64,000 bases of DNA from Myxococcales bacterium. Its GTDB lineage: Bacteria > Myxococcota_A > Polyangia > Polyangiales > Ga0077539. Below, piece after piece: positions 1 to 7,505 of this stretch. A model generated the notes under the pieces. That model saw only the letters and a list, made by a program, of their open reading frames with translations. It did no database searches and was not told the origin of the DNA. The stretch spans positions 25,287-89,286 of the forward strand of contig JAAFIF010000029.1 of the NCBI GenBank assembly GCA_013298625.1. Direction: 5' to 3'. The position numbers and the translations under genes are program-made. Positions within the stretch are counted from its first letter, which is position 1. Every line of letters begins with the position of its first letter.

Positions 1-2
1 CT

Positions 3-71
3 GAGAGGGAGTACAGCACGAGCGCTGGGACGAAGCGCAATTTTCAAGGGATCGAGCGGCGGCTCGAGTGA
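3..71 (+). CDS. 3' end of an upstream gene, partial and unidentified
   Basis: The frame starting at base 3 is open from the window edge for 22 codons and stops with TGA at 69-71. The tail is charged and ends in ...NFQGIERRLE. It is too short to name. The coaE frame is also open back to base 1, so this call rests only on reading-frame position. The true 3' gene end cannot be confirmed without upstream sequence. Confidence 0.3.
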   Translation, partial: EREYSTSAGTKRNFQGIERRLE

Positions 72-114
72 TGAAACGCGCGGAGGGTTCGTGCGATGCT
101 CGGGCGAACAACCC

Positions 115-786
115 ATGCGAGTGTTCGGACTGACCGGGGGAATCGGCTGCGGAAAGAGCACGGTCGCGCAGGTCTTCGCGCGCCGCGGCGTGGCCGTGAT
201 CGACGCCGACCGCGTGTCGCGCGACGTCGTGGCGCCGGGCACCGAGGGGCTCGCCGAGGTCGTCGAGCGCTTCGGACGCGAGGTGCTGAGCCCCGACGGG
301 ACGCTCGACCGCAAGCGCGTGGGCGACATGGTGTTTCGCGACGCGGACCTGCGGCGCGCGCTCGAGGGCATCGTGATTCCGCGGATCGCGATCGAGAGCA
401 TGACGAGGTTTCAGGCGCTCTCGGAGCAGGGCGCGCGCTGGGGTTTGTACGAAGCGTCGCTGCTGGTCGAGAACGGGACGCACCGCTCGCTCGCGGGGCT
501 CGTGGTGGTCACGGCCAACCCGAGCGTGCAGCGCGCGCGGGTGATGACCCGCGACAGCGTGAGCGCGCGAGACGCCGAGGCGAGGATCGCCGCACAATGG
601 CCGCTCGTCCGCAAGGTGTCCGAGGCGCGATGGGTGGTCGACAACTCGACGGACCTCGCGCGGTTGTACGCGCGCGGCGAAGAGCTGTACGCGACGATCG
701 TGCTCGCAGAGGGGCCGCCGTGGGAGCCGGGGCGCTGGCCGGCCGAGCGCTGGAGCGCGGCGGGGCAGAAGGCGAGCGGGGCGTGA
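115..786 (+). CDS. coaE: dephospho-CoA kinase
   Basis: It catalyses the last step of coenzyme A synthesis, ATP-dependent phosphorylation of the 3'-OH of dephospho-CoA in the cytoplasm. The 223-residue protein opens with a Walker A loop, GLTGGIGCGKST (residues 5-16), followed by the CoaE-typical DADRVSRDVV segment near residue 35. The length fits the family, which is usually about 200 aa, plus a short Pro/Trp-rich tail. I chose ATG 115 because the P-loop follows at the normal distance; GTG 91 would add eight residues. The stop overlaps the next start (GTGA), so it is translationally coupled to the SDR gene. Confidence 0.95.
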   Translation: MRVFGLTGGIGCGKSTVAQVFARRGVAVIDADRVSRDVVAPGTEGLAEVVERFGREVLSPDGTLDRKRVGDMVFRDADLRRALEGIVIPRIAIESMTRFQALSEQGARWGLYEASLLVENGTHRSLAGLVVVTANPSVQRARVMTRDSVSARDAEARIAAQWPLVRKVSEARWVVDNSTDLARLYARGEELYATIVLAEGPPWEPGRWPAERWSAAGQKASGA

Positions 787-1892
787 GCGATCACGTTTTG
801 GTCACTGGATTTCCTCGGATGATCGCGCGTCGCGTGACGAGCGAGCTCGTCCTGCGCAGGCCCGAGGCGAGGGTGTCGCTGCTCGCGCGGGCGAAGTTCT
901 TGGACGACGCGAAGGCCTTCGTTCAGACGCTCGGCGAGCGCGCGCGGGTCTCGGTGCTCGAGGGGGACTGCACGTCGATCGACCTGGGCTTGAGCGGCCC
1001 CGAGTGGAAGTCGCTTGCCCGAGGGCTGACCCACATCCAGCACCACGCGTACATCTCGTGGGAGAAGACCGAGCAGAGAGAGATCACCGCGCTCAACATC
1101 GGCGGGACCAAAGAGATCATCGAGCTCGCCCGCAACGCGCCGTCGCTCGAGCGTCTGGTGTTCGAGTCCACGGCGTCGGTCAGCGGCGATCGCACGGGGC
1201 GGGTCTTCGAAGCAGAGCTCGATCAGGGGCAGAGGTTTCGCACAGAGATCGAGCGCACGCGGTTCGTGGCCGAGCGCATCGTGCAGCGAGCCAGCGATGA
1301 GCTGCCCGTGACCGTGCTGCGCCCAGGGCTGATCGTCGGCGACTCGAAGACGGGAGAAATCGATCGGTTCGACGGGGTGTATCTCTTGGTGCTGCTGGTG
1401 TTGACGGCGCCGTCGGACCTGTCGCTGCCGCTGCCGGCGAGGGGGGATTCGCCGCTCAACCTGGTTCCGATTGATTATGTGGCCAGGGCGAGCGTGGCGG
1501 TGATGGACGACCCCGGAGCGCGCTCGCGCACGCTGCACCTGGTCGACCCCGCGCCGCTGCCCGCGCGCAAGGTGTTCGAGGTGCTGTCGGCCGCAGCGGG
1601 CCGGCGCATGCCGCGGGGGTTCATCCCGGCCAACGTCACGCGCGCCGTGCTCAACGCCCCTGGGCTCGAGCGGGTCCTGCGCTCGCCCCGCGCGTTCTTC
1701 GAACAACTGGCGACCAATGTGGCGTACGACTCGCGCACCGCTCGGGACCTGCTCGACCCGTATGACATTCGCTGTCCATCGTTCGAACTGTACGCAGACA
1801 CGATGGTGCAGCACGTTCGAGACCGCCTCGCCGCGCGCAGGACACGCGACGAAGCGCGAGAAGTGACCGAGATCGACGACCCTCTCGCTTGA
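783..1892 (+). CDS. extended SDR / NAD-dependent epimerase-like protein, catalytically degenerate
   Basis: The 369-residue Rossmann-type protein resembles the thioester-reductase/male-sterility branch of extended SDRs. It keeps a late RPGLIVGDSKTGEIDRFDG block and a PLNLVPIDYVARA block. The nucleotide-binding loop is TGFPRMIAR rather than TGxxGxxG. The usual FxNxYExSK active site reads FRTEIERTR, so the catalytic Tyr is Ile and the Lys is Arg. It may therefore bind a ligand without acting as a dehydrogenase. Start GTG 783 overlaps the coaE stop by 4 nt, and rnc follows after 10 nt, which suggests one transcript. The family is clear; the activity is unknown. Confidence 0.8.
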   Translation: MSDHVLVTGFPRMIARRVTSELVLRRPEARVSLLARAKFLDDAKAFVQTLGERARVSVLEGDCTSIDLGLSGPEWKSLARGLTHIQHHAYISWEKTEQREITALNIGGTKEIIELARNAPSLERLVFESTASVSGDRTGRVFEAELDQGQRFRTEIERTRFVAERIVQRASDELPVTVLRPGLIVGDSKTGEIDRFDGVYLLVLLVLTAPSDLSLPLPARGDSPLNLVPIDYVARASVAVMDDPGARSRTLHLVDPAPLPARKVFEVLSAAAGRRMPRGFIPANVTRAVLNAPGLERVLRSPRAFFEQLATNVAYDSRTARDLLDPYDIRCPSFELYADTMVQHVRDRLAARRTRDEAREVTEIDDPLA

Positions 1893-1902
1893 AGCCTTTC
1901 GC

Positions 1903-2649
1903 ATGACCGACACGACCCTCGACCGCGTGCAGCAAGCGCTCGGGTACCACTTCAAAGACACGCTGGCCTTGCGCGCGGCGCTCACGCACCGATCGTGGTC
2001 CTCCGAGCACCTCGGCAACAAAGAGCAGACCGAGCGCTACGGCGCCGACAACGAACGCCTGGAGTTTCTCGGTGATTCGATCCTCGGCGTGGTCGTGACC
2101 GACGCGCTCTGGCACCGCTCGCCGGGCTCGTCCGAGGGCGTGCTCTCTCGCCTCCGCAGCGCCGTCGTCAACGAGGCCTCGCTCGCCGAGGTCGCGACGC
2201 GCACCAACGTCGGCGCCGCCCTTCGCCTCGGAAAGGGCGAAGAGCGCTCGGGCGGCCGCGCGCGCCCCTCGCTGCTCGCCGACGCGCTCGAAGCCGTCTT
2301 CGCAGCGGTGTACCTCGACGGCGGCTTCGAAGCGGCGCGCGCCGTGGTCATCCTCGCGCTCGGCGAGCGCATCGAGCAAGTGGTGGCCCTCGGCGTCGAC
2401 GATCACAAATCCACGCTGCAAGAGCGGCTGCAGGCCTCGCACAAGGTCACGCCGCGCTATCGCCTCGTGGCTACGTACGGCCCCGATCACGACCGCGAGC
2501 ACGAGGTCGAGCTCGAGGCCGAGGGCATCGTGGTGGCGCGCGGCCGCGGGCGTTCGAAGAAGGACGCCGAGCAGGCCGCAGCCAAAGCCGCGCTCGAAGT
2601 GATGGACGCGCCCAAAGAGAGCGCCGCTGCGAAGGACGCGCTGCCGTGA
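1903..2649 (+). CDS. rnc: ribonuclease III
   Basis: It is a double-strand-specific endoribonuclease for rRNA and mRNA processing. The 248-residue protein has the RNase III signature NERLEFLGDSIL (residues 50-61) and a second acidic metal-binding cluster, DALEAVFAAVYLDGG (residues 127-141). A C-terminal dsRNA-binding domain starts near residue 167 (KSTLQERLQ) and ends in the usual KKDAEQAAAKAAL helix. Length and domain order are normal. The ATG lies 10 nt after the SDR stop, and the TGA overlaps the dut GTG. Structured leaders such as the rpsO-pnp spacer in this window are plausible targets; that is inference. Confidence 0.96.
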   Translation: MTDTTLDRVQQALGYHFKDTLALRAALTHRSWSSEHLGNKEQTERYGADNERLEFLGDSILGVVVTDALWHRSPGSSEGVLSRLRSAVVNEASLAEVATRTNVGAALRLGKGEERSGGRARPSLLADALEAVFAAVYLDGGFEAARAVVILALGERIEQVVALGVDDHKSTLQERLQASHKVTPRYRLVATYGPDHDREHEVELEAEGIVVARGRGRSKKDAEQAAAKAALEVMDAPKESAAAKDALP

Positions 2650-3107
2650 GCGCCGAGCGCCCCACCGTTGCTTTGCGAGTGCAGCGGCTCGCGCACGCCA
2701 AGGACCTGCCGTTGCCGTCGTACGCGACGGACGGCGCTGCGGGGATGGACCTCGTCGCCGCGGTGACCGACGCCGTCGTGATCGAGGCCGGAGCGCGCGC
2801 CGTGATCCCAACGGGCCTCGCGATGGCGATCGCGCCGGGCTTCGAGGGGCAGGTGCGCGCGCGCTCGGGCCGGGCGCGGCGCGAGGGCCTCGCGTTGGTC
2901 AACGCTCCCGGGACCATCGACGACGACTACCGGGGCGAAGTGCAGGTCCTGGTGATCAACCTCGGGCGAGAGGACCTCACCATCCGCCGGGGCGAGCGCT
3001 TCGCGCAGCTGGTGATTTGTCCGGTATTTCGCGCAGACATCACCGAGGTCGACGAGATCGAGCCCACGGTGCGCGGCTCGGGCGGCTTCGGATCGACGGG
3101 ACGTTGA
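2646..3107 (+). CDS. dut: deoxyuridine 5'-triphosphate nucleotidohydrolase
   Basis: It hydrolyses dUTP to dUMP and pyrophosphate, keeping uracil out of DNA and feeding thymidylate synthesis. The 153-residue trimeric-type dUTPase shows the five motifs in order: GAAGMDL, RARSGRA, NAPGTIDDDYRGE, RFAQLVI and the flexible C-terminal GSGGFGSTGR. Motif 2 has RSGRA where most enzymes have RSSG(L/M)A. Start GTG 2646 overlaps the rnc stop by four bases, so it closes the coaE-SDR-rnc-dut run. Confidence 0.95.
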   Translation: MSAERPTVALRVQRLAHAKDLPLPSYATDGAAGMDLVAAVTDAVVIEAGARAVIPTGLAMAIAPGFEGQVRARSGRARREGLALVNAPGTIDDDYRGEVQVLVINLGREDLTIRRGERFAQLVICPVFRADITEVDEIEPTVRGSGGFGSTGR

Positions 3108-3147
3108 TCGTTCGACGTTTCGTACGCTCGATCGCAAACATTCAGTG

Positions 3148-3153
3148 TACGAT
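3148..3153 (+). promoter_or_regulatory. -10-like box upstream of the zinc-ribbon pseudokinase
   Basis: TACGAT lies in the 72-nt gap after dut, 26 nt before the GTG start at 3180. It matches the TAnnnT pattern seen before many genes here. No convincing -35 hexamer is visible. Confidence 0.35.
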
Positions 3154-3179
3154 GGCTTTCGCCTGGAGCGTCGGACTAC

Positions 3180-4802
3180 GTGTCGCTGACCTGTCCATAC
3201 TGCGCCGCACCGGTTGATCCGGGAGCGGCCGAGTGCAGCCACTGCGGAAGTGCGCTCGAACTGCCGGTCTCGATCGGCGACCTTCTCGATGGTCGCTTCG
3301 AGGTTCGGCGCGTCTTGGGCTTCGGTCCCCTCGGCACGACGTACACGGCGCGTGATCGCGTCAACAAGTGCGACGTGGTGCTGAAGGTGATCTCTCCGTC
3401 GCTCGTCCCGTCGGTGGGCGAGGCCGAGACGTTGGGGACGCAGCTGCAGATGTTCGAAGGGCGGCAGATCCAGGGGTGCGCGATGCACCTCGAGGTCGGG
3501 CTCGCCGACGACATCTTGTACGTGACGTACCCGCGCGTCGACGGCGTGACGCTTCGCGAAGTGCTCGACGCGCGCGCGGCGCAAAACCTCGGGATCGCTC
3601 CTGAAGAAGCGCTGCGGCTGTTGCTCGCGATCGTCTCGGCGACCTCGGCGCTGCACTCGGCCACGCCGCACGGCGCGCTGCGGCCCGAGAACATCATGTT
3701 GACCCCGCGCGGGGTGGTGCTCACCAACGGCGCGATCGTGGGGTCGGTCTCGCCCGAGCGCATTCAGCCTCGGCTCCGCGCGTTTGCGCGGGCCGTCGCG
3801 TACGTCGCCCCCGAGGTGGCCGCGGGCAAGAAGGTCACGGCCACGGCAGACTTGTTCGCGATCGGCGCGATCGCCGCTGAATTGCTCTCGGGCACGCCGT
3901 CGCCGCACGGGCTCGAAGAAGCGGGCGTCAGCGCGGACCTCGCGGCGTCGATTCGGCAGCTGCTCGATCGCGATCGCACGAAACGTCCGGGAGCACAGGG
4001 CACGCTGCTCAACGGGCTGTCCAAGCACTGCGGGTTCGACCGCCGTCCGCCCGAGCCGCCGCTGCCCACGATCGAGGCGCCCAAGCAGAGCGAAGACGAG
4101 GGCGGCGACTCGACGACGATCGCGCCTGCGCCCACGCAGAAGCGAGAGTCTGTCGCTGCGACGCCCGCGCCTGTGCCCGCGGCGGCGCCACAGCCAGCGA
4201 TGCCGTTGCCCGCGATGCCTTCGGTCTCGCGCCCCGCGCCGCCGCCGACGATGCAGCCGCAGCACCCCAATCACGTGCAGACGCAGCCCACGTTGCCCGC
4301 TGCGCGCGTGGGGATCGGCCGCCCGATCAACGCGCCGGGCGGAGCTCCGCCGCCGCCGAGCGGACCGGCGAGACCGTCGATGCCAGCGTCGCCGAGCATT
4401 CCTGCGCGGCCGAGGCCGTCGGTGCCGCCCGCAGGAGCGAAGAGCGGGACGACCATTCCGCCGCCTGCTGGTGGGGCAGCGCCGAGTCGTCCGTCGATTC
4501 CGGGCGCCGCTGCGCGGCCCGCGATGCCGTCAGTGCCGAAGGTCGCGGGGCCCGGATCGCCCGTGACCGCGCCTGGGCCATTGGGGCCTGCTGCGCCTGC
4601 GCCGAGGGTTCCGAGGATCCCTGGGATTCCGGGCGCCCCTGCGCCGTCGCCGAGCGCGCCTGCTGCGCCGCGGCCTTCGCCCAAGCGCGGGCTCGACGAC
4701 ATCGATCCCAAGCTGCTCCAGGCTGCGCAGGCGCTGCGCGCCGAGCCCGTGCGGGAGTTCACCGACGTGGACACCGGCGAGATCGAGCTCATCGACGATT
4801 GA
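3180..4802 (+). CDS. zinc-ribbon protein with Ser/Thr kinase-like domain (probable pseudokinase)
   Basis: The 540-residue protein begins with a zinc ribbon, CPYC (residues 5-8) and CSHC (19-22). A protein-kinase fold follows (about 35-280): glycine loop LGFGPLGTTYTA and a retained beta-3 lysine in VVLKVIS. The catalytic loop reads HGALRPENIML instead of HRDLKPEN, and DFG is replaced by NGA, so the catalytic Asp and metal-binding Asp are both missing. Residues 290-500 are Pro/Ala-rich and likely disordered, and the end is acidic. No membrane segment is seen. It is probably a cytoplasmic scaffold or ATP sensor; the partner is unknown. Confidence 0.75.
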   Translation: MSLTCPYCAAPVDPGAAECSHCGSALELPVSIGDLLDGRFEVRRVLGFGPLGTTYTARDRVNKCDVVLKVISPSLVPSVGEAETLGTQLQMFEGRQIQGCAMHLEVGLADDILYVTYPRVDGVTLREVLDARAAQNLGIAPEEALRLLLAIVSATSALHSATPHGALRPENIMLTPRGVVLTNGAIVGSVSPERIQPRLRAFARAVAYVAPEVAAGKKVTATADLFAIGAIAAELLSGTPSPHGLEEAGVSADLAASIRQLLDRDRTKRPGAQGTLLNGLSKHCGFDRRPPEPPLPTIEAPKQSEDEGGDSTTIAPAPTQKRESVAATPAPVPAAAPQPAMPLPAMPSVSRPAPPPTMQPQHPNHVQTQPTLPAARVGIGRPINAPGGAPPPPSGPARPSMPASPSIPARPRPSVPPAGAKSGTTIPPPAGGAAPSRPSIPGAAARPAMPSVPKVAGPGSPVTAPGPLGPAAPAPRVPRIPGIPGAPAPSPSAPAAPRPSPKRGLDDIDPKLLQAAQALRAEPVREFTDVDTGEIELIDD

Positions 4803-5110
4803 GCGCGAAGGGGGAGCGGGGGTCCAGCTGCTGCGGGCGAGCTTCTGCGCGCCATCAAAGCTGGCGCGTTTGCGCGTGGCAGAGCCAACGTGCGCCCAGG
4901 CAACAGCCTGGGCTTAGGCAACCGCGGTTCTCCTCGTGAAACATCAGCGCTTCGTCACGCACGAGCTCCCGAGCGCTGTCACTCCGTTGCCTCAGCTCGG
5001 GCCTCGTGCCCGAGCGCTTGTCGGCTTCCGCACGGAAGCGCGCCGACTCTGACGGCGCGCGAGGACAACCGGGTTGCTTCCGCGCGCCATCAAAGACGGC
5101 GCTTGCGCTC
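4803..5110. repeat. train of hairpins between convergent genes, with a 14-bp direct repeat
   Basis: No gene is seen in these 308 nt. Five or six hairpins lie in a row: 4848-4868 (7-bp stem), 4894-4913 (8-bp perfect stem, AACA loop), 4995-5015 (8-bp perfect stem), 5024-5039, 5038-5060 (7-bp stem) and 5084-5102. The first and last share the 14-mer GCGCGCCATCAAAG (4847-4860 and 5082-5095). No T-tract follows any of them. The likely role is bidirectional termination or mRNA 3'-end protection for the pseudokinase gene and trxA, which converge here. Confidence 0.65.
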
Positions 5111-5437
5111 TCAGAGCTCGTCTTTGAACAGCGCGACGAGCTTGGGCTTCGGAACGAGCCCGACCTGACGCTTCACTTCGCGTCCGCCCTTCACCACGAT
5201 CACCGTGGGGACGCCACGGATGCCGAAGCGCGCGGCGACGTTGGGCGAGACGTCGATGTCGACCTTCACGACCTTGAGCTTGCCTGCGTATTCGCCGGCG
5301 ACCTCTTTGACTGCGGGCTCGAGGGCTTTGCAGGGCCCGCACCAGACGGCGCTAAAGTCAACGAGCACGGGGATGTCCGACGAGATGACTTCGGCGTCGA
5401 AGGTCTGGTCGTCCACTGTCTGAATGCCTTGAGCCAT
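5111..5437 (-). CDS. trxA: thioredoxin
   Basis: It is a small cytoplasmic disulfide reductase. The 108-residue protein has the redox site WCGPC (residues 32-36) and the cis-proline loop in GVPTVIV. Length is normal for a single-domain thioredoxin with no signal peptide. The ATG is preceded by a good ribosome site (AAGGAG, about 8 nt upstream on the minus strand). It lies downstream of the DHH-like gene but is separated by 156 nt, so it probably has its own promoter. Confidence 0.96.
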   Translation of the reverse strand: MAQGIQTVDDQTFDAEVISSDIPVLVDFSAVWCGPCKALEPAVKEVAGEYAGKLKVVKVDIDVSPNVAARFGIRGVPTVIVVKGGREVKRQVGLVPKPKLVALFKDEL

Positions 5438-5506
5438 TGAACTCTCCTTCAGGGGGTCGATGCGCGAGCGCGAGCTTGTTTGGATACGTCGCGCACGAGA
5501 GCAGAG

Positions 5507-5535
5507 ACCATGGCGAACGGCACCCTCAGTGTCAA
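5507..5535 (-). promoter_or_regulatory. possible trxA promoter
   Basis: On the minus strand TTGACA (5535-5530) is followed after 17 nt by CATGGT (5512-5507). The -35 is perfect while the -10 matches weakly. It would give a leader of about 60 nt before the trxA ATG. Confidence 0.4.
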
Positions 5536-5593
5536 CGTGTCGACAGCGACTCTGCGCCGATGGCGGGCGCGAGCGAGCGCGTTTGCGAGGGAG

Positions 5594-6553
5594 TTATCGC
5601 AGCGCGCGCATCTTCACGGTCGCGTCGGGAGGGACCGACGGACGCTGGTGATCTGCGTGCGTTTGGCATGCGAGGCGCGCGCGTTGGACGGTGGCTTCGA
5701 CGAGGTCGAAGACCTGCTCGGGGCGCAGCTTCGAGCGCGATCCGTCGGCGTTGCGGGGCGCGCCGCCGATGGTGCTGCCGCCGCCCCAGCCGGGCTCGAT
5801 CTTGCCGAGCGTCTGCAAGATCTCGACGACGGGAAAGAACTTCACGAACTCGCTTCTCTTCGCGACCGTGTAGCCGTAGGTGCCGTCGGGGAGCTGCCGG
5901 TAGAGCACCACGCGGGTGTGTCCGTCGCGAAAGAGCGCGGCGTGCGCGCGGGTGCCGACCGTGCGCGCGAGCACCCAGTCGGTCCCGCGGTGCTCGATCA
6001 CGTAGCTCTCGTCGATCTCGAACTTGGTGACGTCGGCGCGCACTTGTCCGTGCGTGTACACATCGACGCGGCGGCTCATGTCGCCGAGCAGCCGGGCGAG
6101 CTGCGGGTTGTTCATGGTCCAGTAGGACCCGTCGGCGCGCGCGGTGGTCTCGGGTTCAGAGAGCCACTCGACGACGTGGCGCATGGCTTCGCCGATGGGC
6201 CAGGCGCCCGAGTGCGCGTCGAGGTGACCTGCGGACACGACGAGCTGACCGACGAGCTCTTCGGCCGCGCGGTGAGGGTTGGCGAGGAGCCAGAGGGAGA
6301 GCGCAGTATCGAGGTCGACGTCGTTGCAAAAGACCGTGAATCCTGCGGGATCCAGGCCGAGGACGATGGCGTCGCGCACTTGCTCGCACGTGGCGCGCGT
6401 GGCGTGTCGCACGCAGCCGCCGTGGTGGTCGAAGCTGTAGCGCTCGCACTCGGCGTCGATCGCCGGCCCTTGCACATACCCGTCGAGCGCGATGCTGCGC
6501 GGAGGTAGCGCTTCGAACGGAACGACCCGTCCGCGCTCAATCACCAGCTTCAT
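5594..6553 (-). CDS. uncharacterised protein with DHH-phosphoesterase-like motifs
   Basis: The 319-residue protein has no signal peptide or membrane helix. It contains YSFDHHGG (DHH at residues 42-44) and, further on, FCNDVDLDTALS (residues 75-86). These acidic/His clusters resemble metal sites of DHH-family phosphoesterases, but the rest does not match RecJ or pyrophosphatase layouts that I know. Start ATG 6553 was chosen because the region upstream is not protein-like. It is transcribed after the SprT-like and M16 genes on the same strand. Function is unknown; nucleotide or phosphate chemistry is inference from the motif alone. Confidence 0.6.
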   Translation of the reverse strand: MKLVIERGRVVPFEALPPRSIALDGYVQGPAIDAECERYSFDHHGGCVRHATRATCEQVRDAIVLGLDPAGFTVFCNDVDLDTALSLWLLANPHRAAEELVGQLVVSAGHLDAHSGAWPIGEAMRHVVEWLSEPETTARADGSYWTMNNPQLARLLGDMSRRVDVYTHGQVRADVTKFEIDESYVIEHRGTDWVLARTVGTRAHAALFRDGHTRVVLYRQLPDGTYGYTVAKRSEFVKFFPVVEILQTLGKIEPGWGGGSTIGGAPRNADGSRSKLRPEQVFDLVEATVQRARLACQTHADHQRPSVPPDATVKMRALR

Positions 6554-6606
6554 CGTAGAGGCAACACCTACTGCACTGCAGGTGCGACGGCAAGTGAGAG
6601 CGGCGT

Positions 6607-7416
6607 TCAGCGCTGGTGTTGCGCGCGTCGATCGCGTGTGCGTGTGGCGATGAGGCGCGCGAGGTTGTCGCGCTCCCACTGTTGCGCGCGGTCGAAGTCG
6701 GCGAAGGCGCGCTCGCGCTCGCGGAAGATCGCGCTGTGAAAATCCCGCCGTCCATCGCGTTCGGGCGCGGGCACGACGTGGTGGAGCATCTCGTGAAAGA
6801 CCACCCACTCGACGAAGAAGCGCGGCACCCACGCCTGGTCGAGCGCGGGGTGAATTCGTATCGAGCGCGACTCGAGCAGGTACACGCCCATGCGGATCGT
6901 GCGTCGACCGCGGCGTCCGCGGGCGGTCCCCGACCGTCCCCAGCCGATGGGAAGCGAGACGTCGGAGTCGAAGTACCGCTGCGAGAGCGCGCGCTGGATG
7001 TCGGCGAGGTCGTGCACCGAACCGCGCGCGCGCAGCGGCGGGCTGCGCCTCGGTCGCGCGGCGATGGTGTGCTGTCGCTGCTCGATAAATTGGTCGATGG
7101 CTCGTCCCGCGGCGGCGTCGCCGCGCGCGATGTACGAGCCGACCGCGTCGATGACGTCCTGCGGCGCGTCGACGAACATCCTGTGCAACCGCAGCGAGCG
7201 CACGCCGTTGTGAAAGCGCGTCGAGAGCATCGTGTGCGAGTTGTCCGTCAGCCGCAGCCGCACCTCTTGGCGGGCGCTGTGGGTGATGCGAGCTTCGAGC
7301 GCGAGCCGGGCCTGCTCGGGGTCGCGCGCGCCACGGGCGGCGTCGATCGCGCTCGCTTGGGCGCGGTCGATCAGGGCGTCGAGGGTGAGCTGCGCGGCGC
7401 GCGGCGAGCGGTCCAT
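6607..7416 (-). CDS. SprT-like zinc metallopeptidase-domain protein
   Basis: The 269-residue cytoplasmic protein carries FHEMLHH (residues 207-213), a HExxH zinc site embedded in EWVVFHEMLHH as in SprT-like proteins. A further histidine follows in RDFHSAIF (residue 227) as possible third ligand. The N-terminal 130 residues are rich in Arg and Ala and may bind nucleic acid. It sits between an M16 peptidase gene (89 nt upstream) and a DHH-like gene on the minus strand. The assignment is to the metallopeptidase fold; the substrate is not known. Confidence 0.7.
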   Translation of the reverse strand: MDRSPRAAQLTLDALIDRAQASAIDAARGARDPEQARLALEARITHSARQEVRLRLTDNSHTMLSTRFHNGVRSLRLHRMFVDAPQDVIDAVGSYIARGDAAAGRAIDQFIEQRQHTIAARPRRSPPLRARGSVHDLADIQRALSQRYFDSDVSLPIGWGRSGTARGRRGRRTIRMGVYLLESRSIRIHPALDQAWVPRFFVEWVVFHEMLHHVVPAPERDGRRDFHSAIFRERERAFADFDRAQQWERDNLARLIATRTRDRRAQHQR

Positions 7417-7505
7417 GGACTCAGCGGTGAGCAGGGCGACACAGAGGTTGATGAACGGCGCGAGTGTGCACCAACAGGGCGCGAGGCGTCAGGTTTCGCG
7501 GGGCG

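Noticed and set aside
411..2021. Long open frame antisense to coaE, SDR and rnc
   Set aside because: Composition is Arg/His-rich with no recognisable motif and it is opposite well-supported genes.
4803..5110. tRNA or riboswitch in the hairpin region
   Set aside because: No cloverleaf or recognisable ligand-binding core; it is a series of separate simple stems.
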